Assembly (NCBI GenBank): GCA_039795895.1
Contig: JBDKKW010000001.1
Location: forward strand, 62,001-126,000
Source of the DNA: JBBTSQ01 sp039795895
GTDB taxonomy: Bacteria > Patescibacteriota > Minisyncoccia > Phycocordibacterales > JBAYGS01
Direction: 5' to 3'
Length of the DNA: 64,000 nt
A model generated the notes under the pieces. It was not told the DNA's origin. It made no database searches and saw nothing but the letters and a program-made list of their open reading frames with translations. Positions 32,106 to 40,699 of the stretch are shown one piece after another; positions within the stretch are counted from its first letter, which is position 1, and each line of letters starts with the position of its first letter. Position numbers and translations under genes: made by a program.

Positions 32106-32969
32106 ATGTTATTCACGTTGTTTCGTAATGCCGGTGCTACGGGTCATGTCTTCTTCCTTGCTGGCGGAAAAACCGAAAGCAAAGGAGTCGCATTCAGTGG
32201 TCTTGTCTGGCCTTGGACGACGGTAGCCGTGGTGCCTGGGACAGCTCAGGTCATCGACTTCTCTGTCGAAGCGCGGACCCAAGACAAACAAACCGTCACT
32301 GTGACGGGTAATCTCAAGCTCGTGCTCGTGCCGGAGACGGCCGTGTCCAAGTTTGATTTTACGGTCCAAGCCAAGACTGGTGGTTACCTTGCTGCGTGGC
32401 AGCAAGCCCTTCGCACGATGGTGGTTGAGCATGTGCTCGCCCCGATTCATGGCAAGGCGCGTGAACTCACTGTTGAACAGGCGATCTCTGCTCACAAGGA
32501 GTTTGAAACCGCTGTGAAGTTGGTGGTGACCAGTGAGGCTAATCCGCTCGTGCGGATGGGTATCACTGTCGAATCCTGCTCGATTGCAAGAGTCGAAGCT
32601 GATGACGATGATGTGGCAAAAGCGATCGGTTCGCGCGAGCGTCAGATGATGCTCACTGAATCGGATGCCGCACTTCACAATCGGCAGATGAAGGCTGTCG
32701 AGAATCAACGGACTGTTCGGACGTTTGAGGCCGCGACGGTCTTGAAGCTCGAGGAGGAGCGTGCAAAGCTTCTTCTCAAGCAAGCCGAAAATAAGAAGAC
32801 CGAAGCCACCATGGATGCTGATGCGACGAAGATTCGCATGGCTCCGCTTGCTGATGTGGATCCGGGCAAACTGCTCGGTGCTGCTCTGCTCAAGATGGCT
32901 GAGACCGGTCGCATTGGGAACCTCTCTGTCGGACCTGAGTTGCTTGCAGCTCTGAAAGAGAAAGTGTAG
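32106..32969 (+). CDS. Soluble SPFH/Band 7-like protein
   Basis: 287 residues from ATG 32106, set by GAAAGG upstream. There is no membrane helix, in contrast to the larger SPFH protein at 8820. The N-terminal half has the Band 7 beta pattern (FSVEARTQDKQTVTVTGNLKLVLV), followed by a helical stretch and a charged coiled coil (about 180-245, rich in Glu/Lys/Ala). It probably forms oligomers. Its stop overlaps the region where the NAD-kinase-like gene begins, so the two are co-translated and should work together or be needed in fixed amounts. Confidence 0.7.
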   Translation: MLFTLFRNAGATGHVFFLAGGKTESKGVAFSGLVWPWTTVAVVPGTAQVIDFSVEARTQDKQTVTVTGNLKLVLVPETAVSKFDFTVQAKTGGYLAAWQQALRTMVVEHVLAPIHGKARELTVEQAISAHKEFETAVKLVVTSEANPLVRMGITVESCSIARVEADDDDVAKAIGSRERQMMLTESDAALHNRQMKAVENQRTVRTFEAATVLKLEEERAKLLLKQAENKKTEATMDADATKIRMAPLADVDPGKLLGAALLKMAETGRIGNLSVGPELLAALKEKV

Positions 32970-32974
32970 TGGCT

Positions 32975-33889
32975 ATGAACCGAGTTGTCATTGTTACTAA
33001 GCCTACGCCACTCGACGACTTAGTGCGTCAGCATCAAACACTTGGTGCCGCGCGCTTCGTCCTCGAGTCGGCGGGACAGTCAATTACTGGCTATGAAAAA
33101 GAGGATCGCATTTACAAAGATGCACTTCTTGAAATCCAACGGCAGATCCCAAACGATCTGACTGTGGCGACGGTGGCACGTGAAGATTTGCCGAACTTTT
33201 TGTTTCGGGACGACGACCTGATTGTGGTCTGCGGTCCGGATGGACTGTTTGTGAATCTCGCGAAATATGTCGATGATCAGCTGGTCCTGACGGTGAACCC
33301 CGACCCTTCTACGGTCGCTGGCATACTGATGCTCTTTCCACCGAGTGAGGTGGGGAGATTGATTGCCCAAATACAGGCAGGCAAACATCAGGTTGAACGG
33401 CTTCCACTCTTGAAGGCTACGGTTGATGATGAAAAGGCGGTGTGGGGAGTTAACGATGTGTTTATTGGGCGGAAAGATCATGTCTCCGCTCGATACGAAC
33501 TATCTGTTGGTTCCCAGAAAGAACATCAATCATCGAGTGGTATTATCGTTTCGACGGGAGTTGGTTCGACCGGTTGGTTGCGCTCTGTGGCGACAATGCT
33601 TGAAGGGTTGCTCAGTGAAAAGCAGTCTCACAAGCTCTCGTCGCTACCTGATGCGACTGATCTCGAGCTGGTGTATGTGGTGCGCGAACCTTTTCCCTCG
33701 CCAAACACCGGCACGAAAATGGTGACCGGCCGAGTGCTTCCTGGAAAGCCTCTCATTGCGTATTCGCAAATGCCTCGCGGAGGATTTATCTTCTCTGATG
33801 GCGTAATCGAAAAAGCGATCGAGTGGAACGCCGGAAGCAAAGTGGTCGTCACGGTGGGAGACCGGTATGTGCAACGGATTGTCGGTTAA
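32975..33889 (+). CDS. NAD-kinase-like protein
   Basis: 304 residues from ATG 32975 (a GTG at 32969 overlapping the upstream stop is possible). Two NAD kinase signatures are visible: the glycine-rich loop VVCGPDGLF in place of the usual GGDGT, keeping the key Asp, and SSSGIIVSTGVGSTGWL, the counterpart of GDGxxxSTPTGSTAY. The protein would phosphorylate NAD or a related nucleotide. The sequence is divergent, so another nucleotide or lipid substrate is possible. It follows the soluble SPFH gene with no gap and ends at a terminator. Confidence 0.75.
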   Translation: MNRVVIVTKPTPLDDLVRQHQTLGAARFVLESAGQSITGYEKEDRIYKDALLEIQRQIPNDLTVATVAREDLPNFLFRDDDLIVVCGPDGLFVNLAKYVDDQLVLTVNPDPSTVAGILMLFPPSEVGRLIAQIQAGKHQVERLPLLKATVDDEKAVWGVNDVFIGRKDHVSARYELSVGSQKEHQSSSGIIVSTGVGSTGWLRSVATMLEGLLSEKQSHKLSSLPDATDLELVYVVREPFPSPNTGTKMVTGRVLPGKPLIAYSQMPRGGFIFSDGVIEKAIEWNAGSKVVVTVGDRYVQRIVG

Positions 33890-33893
33890 ACGC

Positions 33894-33923
33894 AAGGTGG
33901 GGGCCACAAACCCTCACCTTTTT
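33894..33923 (+). terminator. Terminator
   Basis: AAGGTGGGGG pairs with CCCTCACCTT (one mismatch), followed by TTT. Confidence 0.75.
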
Positions 33924-33955
33924 GTATCGTGGTATACTTTTTGTAAGAACGCTGT

Positions 33956-34657
33956 ATGAAAAATAAATTAGAAAAATCTACACAAACTATTTCCCAATTG
34001 CGTGTTGCCATCGCTTCAGTGGATGCGGTACTTTTTGCTGTGGTGGACGGAATGGTTTATACACTTTTGGTACCCGTGCATCGCCCACCTTTTTATGTGC
34101 ATATGCATGGTTTGCCAGGAGGAGTAATCGGACCAGACGAAGATGCTACGGAATCTGCTACGAGACACTTGAAAGAAAAAGCGGGGGTGACGCAGGTACA
34201 TATTGAGCAACTCTATACGTTTAGTGCTCCAGAGCGAGACAAACGTAGTCGATCGATTTCCATTGCGTATATGGCACTCGTATCTCCTGATCAATTTTCT
34301 GCAATTGCAGAAAAGACGGGCGGCAAATGGTTTCCGGTGAAGATGCTTCCTACGCTTGCCTATGATCACAAAGATATTATTGCGATGGGACTTGAGCGTT
34401 TGCAGGGTAAGCTTGCCTACACCAATATCGTCGCTCATCTGCTCCCAGAACATTTTACGCTGACTGAGTTGCAGCATATGTACGAGACAATTCTCGAGCG
34501 AAAATTTGATAAGCGAAACTTTAGAAAAAAGATGGTGTCGATTGGATTGGTCAAAGAGGTAGGTAAGAAAAAGAAGACTATACACAAGCCCGCCGAATTG
34601 TACTCGTTTGTGAAGAAAGATCTGACGGTAATTCCTGAGATTCGATCGGCACTCTAA
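33956..34657 (+). CDS. Nudix-fold regulator with winged helix, NrtR-like
   Basis: 233 residues. The N-terminal Nudix domain (about 20-150) has a degenerate box: GGVIGPDEDATESATRHLKEKAGV, with RHLKEK where active enzymes have REUxEE, so hydrolysis is doubtful. The C-terminal 80 residues (FTLTELQHMYETILERKFDKRNFRKKMVSIGLV) match the winged helix of NrtR-type repressors, which sense ADP-ribose or related metabolites and control NAD genes. TATACT (33933-33938) lies 17 nt before the ATG. Placed next to an NAD-kinase-like gene. Confidence 0.8.
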   Translation: MKNKLEKSTQTISQLRVAIASVDAVLFAVVDGMVYTLLVPVHRPPFYVHMHGLPGGVIGPDEDATESATRHLKEKAGVTQVHIEQLYTFSAPERDKRSRSISIAYMALVSPDQFSAIAEKTGGKWFPVKMLPTLAYDHKDIIAMGLERLQGKLAYTNIVAHLLPEHFTLTELQHMYETILERKFDKRNFRKKMVSIGLVKEVGKKKKTIHKPAELYSFVKKDLTVIPEIRSAL

Positions 34658-34696
34658 TTCGTCTCCTGAAGAAAACTCGTATATACTTATCTCTAT

Positions 34697-35044
34697 ATGT
34701 CATACGAAGCACAGTCTGTACTTGCAGTAGAAAAGATTCCTACGAGAGAGGAGGTGATGCGAATTTTTGCTGGATACGTGGGCGATCGAGCTTCCACAAT
34801 CGCGTATGAGCAGTTTGATCAGTATGGTCCGGTATTGCTCGATGTTGAGGTGGCTGGAAGTGGCCCCGGAGAGTCGATTCAGTATCAGTATATGCGCAAA
34901 GGGGAATTCTCAGGTCAGCCGACCAGATCTGAGACTACTATCCATGTCGTATTTTACAAAGACGGAATTCCGGGCGGTGGATATAATCTCGCTCGATACA
35001 ACGAAGAGACTCGGAATTGGGAGGAACAAAACAAACCAGCATAA
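34697..35044 (+). CDS. Unknown small protein
   Basis: 115 residues, soluble and rather acidic, with no signal peptide. The N-terminal half is helical, and the second half beta-rich with ETTIHVVFYKDGIPGGGYNLARYNEETRNW. No family is recognised. TATACT (34682-34687) lies 9 nt before the ATG, leaderless style. The following frameshifted gene starts 2 nt after its stop, so they may be translationally coupled. Confidence 0.6.
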   Translation: MSYEAQSVLAVEKIPTREEVMRIFAGYVGDRASTIAYEQFDQYGPVLLDVEVAGSGPGESIQYQYMRKGEFSGQPTRSETTIHVVFYKDGIPGGGYNLARYNEETRNWEEQNKPA

Positions 35045-35046
35045 TT

Positions 35047-36074
35047 ATGAAAAATTTTGCGTTAATTATTGGAATACTTGTGGTCCTCAGTGTAGTGGGA
35101 TCATTTTTCTATAAACCTGTTTCAAAAATTACAGACGTCCGCGATGGCACCTATCTGATTGATGGACAGAGTGTGACATTGGTAGATGGTGTAGGTACTA
35201 TTGATCTTGGAATCGACTCAGCAAGTTCAAAGTCGACCATTGCTTATTTTGGCAATGAGGCAGTAGGTGATTTAAATAATGATGGTGTTGTAGACAAAGC
35301 GTTTTTGGTTACTAAAACGGGTGCAGGTAGTGGTACTTTTTATTATCTCGTAGGCGCTCTGCGCACCACCGATGGGTATGTTGGTACCGATGCGGTCTTT
35401 TTGGGCGACCGTATTGCTCCGCAGACCACTGAAATACGAAATGGTCTCGTCATTGTCAATTATGCTGATCGATCTCTTGGTGAAAGTTTCGCGATATCAC
35501 CGTCACATGGAAAAAGTGTTTGGCTCAAGGTTGATCCGAAGACGCTCAAATTTGGCGAAGTGGTTCAGAATTTTGAAGGTGAGTCTGATTCGAACCGTTT
35601 GAATTTGAGTATGCAGAAATACACTTCAGACAAACTCGGTATTACCTTTTTTATCCCAGGAATTATTTTGTTGAAACAAAAGAATTGGGTACCGCAGAAC
35701 GTTTGTATACACAAATAACTCTGACTGATGACACCAAAGAAAATCGAGCGGTTCGAGAGGGACGGTCATCGGGGCGTGAAGGTCCAGTAGCTATTACTCT
35801 TGATTTTTATCAAAACTTCGAAAAGACTGCGCCACTTGCGTGGGTAAAAGACGATGCTCGTTCCAATTTTAAATTCTCAGATCACACCTATCAAGAAATT
35901 ATCTTGGCAGGGAAGCCTGCGGTACGGTATGGATGGAGTGGTTTGTATGAAGCGCTTGGAGTCGTGCTCGCACACAAAGAATACATGCTTTCGATATCGG
36001 TCACCTATCTGACTCAGAAGGATACAATCTATCAGGATTTTGAAGGGATATTAAAGACGGTAACATTTCATTAA
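35047..36074 (+). pseudogene. Membrane-anchored protein gene broken by a frameshift
   Basis: Two frames join into one protein. Frame 1 (from ATG 35047) has an N-terminal membrane helix (about 3-20), an FG-GAP-like DLNNDGVVDKAFL segment and reaches LGITFFIP. It then runs into an unrelated tail ending at 35718. The natural continuation NYFVETKELGTAERLYTQITL lies in another frame starting near 35661 and ends at 36074. The shift is at about 35655-35662, equal to loss of one base (or gain of two) after CCA. It is either a real pseudogene, a sequencing error, or less likely a recoding site. No function known. Confidence 0.75.
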
Positions 36075-36086
36075 TTTGCAAAAAGT

Positions 36087-36425
36087 ATGACTGAATCATT
36101 TGAACAGCTAAAGGTGACCGAAGAGGAGGTCCTCGACGGTCTGAATCGATTGGGGATTGAGGATGAGTCGGCAAAAGCACTTTTGGATAGGTTTGTTCTG
36201 CAACTCCAGGCGGAATCAGATACGCGTGGGCAGGAGAGCGGTGAGGCTTCGGCGCGGGCAAGTCTTGAGGCCGATTTTGTCTTGGCGAGTTTGTATGCAA
36301 AAACTGATCAATACAAAGATGAGGCGTACACGGCGCTCGAGCAACTTTTTGATCAGGCTTCGGCGCATGGCTTTGAGGATATTACTCAAAAAGCTTTAGA
36401 TTTGATGGACGTTTTAAATCAATGA
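36087..36425 (+). CDS. Unknown acidic helical protein
   Basis: 112 residues, strongly acidic, predicted all-helical. It begins MTESFEQLKVTEEEVLDGLNRLG and ends DITQKALDLMDVLNQ. No motif is recognised; the pattern resembles small helical-bundle or TPR-like fragments. It starts 12 nt after the frameshifted gene and could be co-transcribed with it. Confidence 0.55.
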   Translation: MTESFEQLKVTEEEVLDGLNRLGIEDESAKALLDRFVLQLQAESDTRGQESGEASARASLEADFVLASLYAKTDQYKDEAYTALEQLFDQASAHGFEDITQKALDLMDVLNQ

Positions 36426-36498
36426 TAGCCTACACAGGCAACTTCCCTTAGAAAAGGGGGTATGGTATGCTTACCAGCGTTATACATAATTAATTTAT

Positions 36499-36756
36499 AT
36501 GGCACCAAAAGCTACTTCTGCATTTATGAAGCCTCTCACTGTGAGCGCAGACCTCGCAGCTATTGTCGGTAAAGGTCCTATGCCTCGATCTGAGGTGGTA
36601 AAGGCTCTCTGGGTATACATCAAGAAAGCAAATCTCCAGGATCCAAAGAATAAGCGAAATATCAATGCTGACGCTCCACTCAAGAAGGTGTTTGGTGGTA
36701 AGGCAGTAGTGAATATGTTTGAGATGACCAAGCTCGTTTCAAAGCATTTGTCTTAA
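36499..36756 (+). CDS. SWIB/MDM2-domain protein
   Basis: 85 residues made of one SWIB domain: KPLTVSADLAAIVGKGPMPRSEVVKALWVYIKKANLQDPKNKRNINADAPLKKVFGG. In bacteria this fold occurs in chlamydiae, CPR and others, alone or fused to topoisomerase I. Its role is thought to concern DNA packaging or transcription but is not settled. The stop codon is directly followed by structured element C, whose left arm begins at the next base. Confidence 0.9.
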   Translation: MAPKATSAFMKPLTVSADLAAIVGKGPMPRSEVVKALWVYIKKANLQDPKNKRNINADAPLKKVFGGKAVVNMFEMTKLVSKHLS

Positions 36757-36880
36757 ATAATTAACAAAACGCACCCATCTGCTTTGTTGTCGATTCCGTT
36801 CGCTTCCGCAATGTACTATTCGTACATCTTGGGCGCGATACTCATCGACGCCTCGCATCTAGGTGCGTTTTGTTAATTAT
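36757..36880. repeat. 3'-end structured element, copy C (after the SWIB gene)
   Basis: 124 bp starting at the base after the stop. A perfect 19-bp outer stem joins 36757-36775 and 36862-36880. Core CATCTGCTTTGTTGTCG. Apical hairpin ATGTAC-TATTC-GTACAT (36811-36827). Closest to copy A. Confidence 0.85.
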
Positions 36881-36893
36881 GATTGAATGTTAC

Positions 36894-36926
36894 AAAAGGG
36901 CGGGCGCCGTAGGCGCCCGCCCTTTT
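36894..36926 (+). terminator. Terminator after element C
   Basis: AAAAGGGCGGGCGCC pairs with GGCGCCCGCCCTTTT, loop GTA. Confidence 0.9.
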
Positions 36927-36931
36927 GTTTG

Positions 36932-36960
36932 TTGACAGAATATCGTTTAGGGTTGATAAT
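36932..36960 (+). promoter_or_regulatory. Promoter of the cold-shock gene
   Basis: TTGACA (36932-36937), 17-bp spacer, GATAAT (36955-36960). Confidence 0.8.
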
Positions 36961-36966
36961 GCCAGG

Positions 36967-37215
36967 AGTGCAAAAGAAGCACGGAAGCGTAGTCGAATTT
37001 CTAGAGAGCCTGTGAACAATCTAATGCCTAGATGAAAGGTTCAAATGTACTGCGAAAATTGTGAAGCGTGAGGAGGTGATGCCTAAGCATCATCGACGAG
37101 CGATGAATAATTTGTAGCGTACATTTGAGACTTTGATCAGGCAAACGCAGAATTTGCGGATTATTTAAAAGTGGTTAGATTGCGAACAGGCTCATATTAA
37201 AAAACAAAATACACA
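36967..37215 (+). ncRNA. Long structured 5' leader of the cold-shock mRNA
   Basis: About 250 nt. TCAAATGTAC (37041-37050) pairs with GTACATTTGA (37119-37128) and encloses GATG/CATC hairpins. A second hairpin is CGCAGAATTTGCG near 37147. Long leaders that refold with temperature are known for cspA-type mRNAs; a similar role here is inferred. Confidence 0.6.
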
Positions 37216-37413
37216 ATGCAAGGTACAATCAAAACATTGACCCCAAAGGGATTCGGATTCATTGCTCGCCCAGGCGAGACAAAGGATTTGTTCTTCCACT
37301 CATCACAATTGAACGGTGTTCGATTTGAGGAGCTCCGAGAAGGTGATGCTGTCACTTTCGAAGTCACACAGGGTGACAAGGGTCCTGCAGCAACAAACGT
37401 TTCTCGCGCGTAA
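37216..37413 (+). CDS. cspA: Cold-shock protein (CspA family)
   Basis: 65 residues, one cold-shock domain. It has RNP1-like KGFGFIA and RNP2-like LFFHSS. It binds single-stranded RNA and prevents structure at low temperature. It has an independent promoter, a long folded leader and a strong terminator, which point to post-transcriptional control. The DEAD-box helicase at 42187 also has a long leader and may be its functional partner. Confidence 0.95.
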   Translation: MQGTIKTLTPKGFGFIARPGETKDLFFHSSQLNGVRFEELREGDAVTFEVTQGDKGPAATNVSRA

Positions 37414-37416
37414 GCG

Positions 37417-37458
37417 AAAACAAAACACCCCGAGCTAAAGCTCGGGGTGTTTTGTTTT
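37417..37458 (+). terminator. Terminator of the cold-shock gene
   Basis: A 19-bp perfect stem with loop TAAA; arms contain ACACCCCGAGC and its complement, ending in T-rich sequence. Confidence 0.92.
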
Positions 37459-37528
37459 TGTGGCTTTCCTCGCTCCTACCACGCAAGCTAGTAGCTCTCA
37501 GCTCCTTTTCGTGTTACAGTAGCCCCCT

Positions 37529-38992
37529 ATGGCCAAAGCCGACACTATACTTTCATTTGAAGACGCTTCGTTTGAATACGGGCACAATAAACCCATCTTG
37601 GATGAGGTGAATTTTTCCGTGCGTCGAGGCACCAAGACCACCATTATGGGTCAAAATGGTGCGGGCAAAAGTACGCTTTTTCAGCTCATCACGGGTGCTC
37701 TCAAACTTGAAAATGGGAACGTAAATATTTTGAATGGCGTGAGTATCGCTCTCTCTCGCCAGGTGATCCCACGAGCCGATGTCGAGCTCACCGTCCGAGC
37801 GTTTTTTGAAAAATGTTTCCCAAATAAGGTCTACGACATTGATCCCCGTATTGATGCGGTGCTTGAAGTGGTCAATCTGAAAGGTCACGAAAAAATGCAT
37901 GAGCGGATTGTGAAGACTTTTTCTGGCGGTCAGCAGGCACGTCTTTTGCTTGCTTCAGCACTGATCCAGGATCCTGACCTACTCCTCCTCGATGAGCCGA
38001 CCAACAACCTCGACAAAGCTGGTATTGAGCATCTCACCCAATTCCTCGTGAACTATGGCAAGACCGTGATTGTGATTTCTCACGATGCCGAATTTCTCAA
38101 TGCCTTTTCTGATGGCGTGCTTTATCTCGATGTGCACACTCACAAAGTCGAGCAGTATTCAGGCAACTATTTTGATGTGGTAAAGGAAATTTCGGCTCGT
38201 ATCGAAAAAGAAAATCGAAAAAACGCTCAGCTCGCTAAAGAGATTCAGGAAAATAAAGACAAAGCAAACTTTTTCGCCAACAAAGGAGGACAAATGCGCC
38301 TCGTAGCAAAACGAATGCGTGAAAAAGCCGACGAGCTCGAAGAGTCAAAGGTTGAAGTACGAAAAGAAGACAAGACTATTCGCGCGTTTACTATTCCGAT
38401 GCAAGAGGGGATTGTGGGTGAGGCAATCAATATCTCTTCTTTTTCGGTGATGGGGAAAAATCATAAGCCAGTTGCTCGCAAGGCAAATATTTCTCTCAAA
38501 AAAGGTCAGCATTTACTTTTGCGCGGACCAAACGGTATCGGCAAGAGTACTTTGCTCGAATCAATCGCCAAGGGCGAGGCCAAAGGCGCTCAGATTGTGC
38601 CTGGTGTGAAAGTGGGCTACTATCGCCAAGATTTCTCGACACTCAATTTTGAAGATACGGTCTACCAGTCTTTGATGGCAGTGATGGATAAGCAGATAGA
38701 AGAAACAATGCGCACGATCGCTGCGGGCTTTTTGATCACCGGAGAAATGATTCATACCAAGATCGGCAGTCTTTCCGAGGGTCAAAAGGGTTTGGTGGCT
38801 TTTGCTCGATTGGTGCTTGAAAAACCAGGTCTTCTTATTTTGGATGAGCCGACCAACCACATCAACTTTCGCCATTTGCCTCTGATTGCTAAAGCCCTCT
38901 CTGAATTCAAAGGTGCGATGATTCTCGTATCCCACGTCCCAGAATTTGTGGCACAGATTCGTATTGATGAAATATTGGACTTGGAGAAGTAA
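37529..38992 (+). CDS. ABC-F type ATPase
   Basis: 487 residues with two ATP-binding domains and no membrane segments. Domain 1 has Walker A GQNGAGKST, signature SGGQQ and Walker B LLLLDEPTNNLD. Domain 2 has GPNGIGKST, LSEGQKG and LLILDEPTNHINF. A charged linker (about 220-285) joins them. ABC-F proteins act on the ribosome, clearing or preventing stalled states. It cannot be assigned to Uup, EttA or YkpA type from sight. TACAGT (37515-37520) lies 8 nt before the ATG. Confidence 0.92.
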   Translation: MAKADTILSFEDASFEYGHNKPILDEVNFSVRRGTKTTIMGQNGAGKSTLFQLITGALKLENGNVNILNGVSIALSRQVIPRADVELTVRAFFEKCFPNKVYDIDPRIDAVLEVVNLKGHEKMHERIVKTFSGGQQARLLLASALIQDPDLLLLDEPTNNLDKAGIEHLTQFLVNYGKTVIVISHDAEFLNAFSDGVLYLDVHTHKVEQYSGNYFDVVKEISARIEKENRKNAQLAKEIQENKDKANFFANKGGQMRLVAKRMREKADELEESKVEVRKEDKTIRAFTIPMQEGIVGEAINISSFSVMGKNHKPVARKANISLKKGQHLLLRGPNGIGKSTLLESIAKGEAKGAQIVPGVKVGYYRQDFSTLNFEDTVYQSLMAVMDKQIEETMRTIAAGFLITGEMIHTKIGSLSEGQKGLVAFARLVLEKPGLLILDEPTNHINFRHLPLIAKALSEFKGAMILVSHVPEFVAQIRIDEILDLEK

Positions 38993-39015
38993 TTTTGTTG
39001 GAGTATTATTGGTGT

Positions 39016-39378
39016 ATGAAAATCAACGAAATAGCGTTTGTGTGTTACCCGGTAGATGATGTAAAGCGGGCACGAGCTTTTTATGAAGGAGTGTTGGGAC
39101 TGGTACCTGGAAAAGTGTCTGAAGGTAAAGGCTACGCCTTTATCGAATATTATATGGGAGCACATACGCTCGCTATTGGTCACGGTGCGCCAAATTTTAA
39201 GACGGGGAAGACTGGGGCGACTGTTGCGCTCGAAGTTGCTGATTTTGACCAGGCTATTAAAGAACTTAAGAAGGCAAAAGTCACTTTTCTAATGGACTGT
39301 CATGATTCTTCTGTGTGCAAAATGGCCCTTATTGCTGATCCTGAGGGGAATCAGATTATGATTCATCGAAGGAAGTAG
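39016..39378 (+). CDS. VOC/glyoxalase-fold protein
   Basis: 120 residues. Glyoxalase/bleomycin-resistance fold: FVCYPVDDVKRARAFYEGVLGLVPG at the N-terminus and the closing ALIADPEGNQIMIHRRK. It is a metal-dependent enzyme or binding protein of unknown substrate. TATTAT (39004-39009) lies 6 nt before ATG 39016, which supports that start over an upstream non-ATG one. The ABC-F gene ends 23 nt earlier. Confidence 0.85.
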   Translation: MKINEIAFVCYPVDDVKRARAFYEGVLGLVPGKVSEGKGYAFIEYYMGAHTLAIGHGAPNFKTGKTGATVALEVADFDQAIKELKKAKVTFLMDCHDSSVCKMALIADPEGNQIMIHRRK

Positions 39379-39395
39379 TTGGAATGAAATAAAAA

Positions 39396-39422
39396 ATCCG
39401 TACTCGAGAACGAGTACGGATT
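39396..39422 (-). terminator. Terminator of the IMPase-like gene
   Basis: AATCCGTACTCG/CGAGTACGGATT; the T run is on the minus strand. Confidence 0.85.
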
Positions 39423-39427
39423 GTGGG

Positions 39428-40585
39428 TTAAAACCTGATTGACCTATAGCCGGATTGACTACTTGTCTTCATTGCCCAACGATTATCGTAGGGGGCGACA
39501 ATAAGAGTCGATCGAAGCTGGCTCGGATTCGGCATTCGAAGTAGCCAGCTGGTGTCAATGTATAATTTACCATCAGACTCACGAAAGACACTGTAGTTCG
39601 GAGGTGTAGACATCAACACTCCATCTTTTGTCCACGGACGGTCTTGGAAGACCTCGTAGAGCATGAGAGCAGGCTGACTTTCATCGGTCTGACTTCGAGC
39701 AAACTGGACAAATGGCAACCAATGAATCCATTCACCTATTTTCTCACCGTTAGCGAGAATAAACCCAATAGGTTTTGAACGTGGTTGCAGTGAAGACAAA
39801 TAGAGAATCCTCGATGGACCTCCGGGTTTACCATAATGAAGAAGAGTCTCCATTTCGGCTTCGTCGACTAGACCGCTGTCCTTGAAGTTTTCTTTGTAAC
39901 CAATCTTTCCTGCATCTCCGAGGAAGGTAACAAAGTTTCGCATGCTCTTCATCTCACCGTCTAAGCCGGGGAAGGCGATGAGTTTTCCATTCATACGAAC
40001 GTATTCGAGATCAACTAGATCAGGACGCTCTTTTGGCAATACAAGAATTCTGTTTCCAGCTGCGCAAGATACGATCAATTCCTGGGTCAGATAATTAACG
40101 ATCACTGCAAAGATCGGGATGCCACGCCGGACACAACTAATCGCTGATGTGGCTCCCGAGATCGAGACAGGCCCGCTGAACTTCTCTTCCCATCTTGCCA
40201 AAGCATTGGGGTCTCCCAGAATGTCCCCAATTTTATTTTCTTTGGGAAACTCTGAAAGAAAAGCTTTGAGTTGGTTTGAGCGATCAGTGGGGTCGCTGAT
40301 AAATACTGTCCGAAATGATTGGGGGTCATTGGGACGAAACGGGTCGTTAAAACATCCACCTTTCGAACCAATCTCCTCGGTGACGACTACGGCACCATTG
40401 TCGTATCGGCCGAGTTCAGCGCAGATGGTTATTTCTGGGCCAGCATCCATACCAAGAGTATCTTTTTTGCCATATGTGGCAATGGGTCTTAAGGCATCTT
40501 CGACGGTTGAGTGCCTAAAGTCGTAGTATGCCTTTAGGGCGGCTGAAATGGCTGCATTGACGTGGGACCTCTCTACACCTTGCAT
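39428..40585 (-). CDS. Divergent inositol monophosphatase/FBPase-superfamily protein
   Basis: 385 residues. The superfamily metal site is recognisable: VVTEEIGSKGG (Glu pair, about 68-78) and ISDPTDRSNQL (about 96-106), corresponding to DPLDGT in active enzymes but with Arg-Ser for Gly-Thr. SISGATSAISCVRRGIPIF fits the next core strand/helix. The last 180 residues are not recognised. It may be a sugar phosphatase or an inactive relative. The start at 40585 is preceded by AGAAAGAAAG, and the promoter overlaps a palindrome. Confidence 0.65.
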   Translation of the reverse strand: MQGVERSHVNAAISAALKAYYDFRHSTVEDALRPIATYGKKDTLGMDAGPEITICAELGRYDNGAVVVTEEIGSKGGCFNDPFRPNDPQSFRTVFISDPTDRSNQLKAFLSEFPKENKIGDILGDPNALARWEEKFSGPVSISGATSAISCVRRGIPIFAVIVNYLTQELIVSCAAGNRILVLPKERPDLVDLEYVRMNGKLIAFPGLDGEMKSMRNFVTFLGDAGKIGYKENFKDSGLVDEAEMETLLHYGKPGGPSRILYLSSLQPRSKPIGFILANGEKIGEWIHWLPFVQFARSQTDESQPALMLYEVFQDRPWTKDGVLMSTPPNYSVFRESDGKLYIDTSWLLRMPNPSQLRSTLIVAPYDNRWAMKTSSQSGYRSIRF

Positions 40586-40605
40586 AGAATTATCTTTCTT
40601 TCTGT

Positions 40606-40641
40606 TGATGTAAAAAATACATCAGGTTTTTTATTTGTCAA
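40606..40641 (-). promoter_or_regulatory. Promoter overlapping an operator-like palindrome
   Basis: Minus strand: TTGACA (40641-40636), 16 bp, TATTTT (40619-40614). TGATGTA-5-TACATCA (40606-40624) covers the -10 and start site, as a repressor site would. Confidence 0.6.
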
Positions 40642-40699
40642 ACTTTTCCATTTAAAATAGTATACCTTTCTGTTTAAATTGCAAGTATAATTTGTTTTT

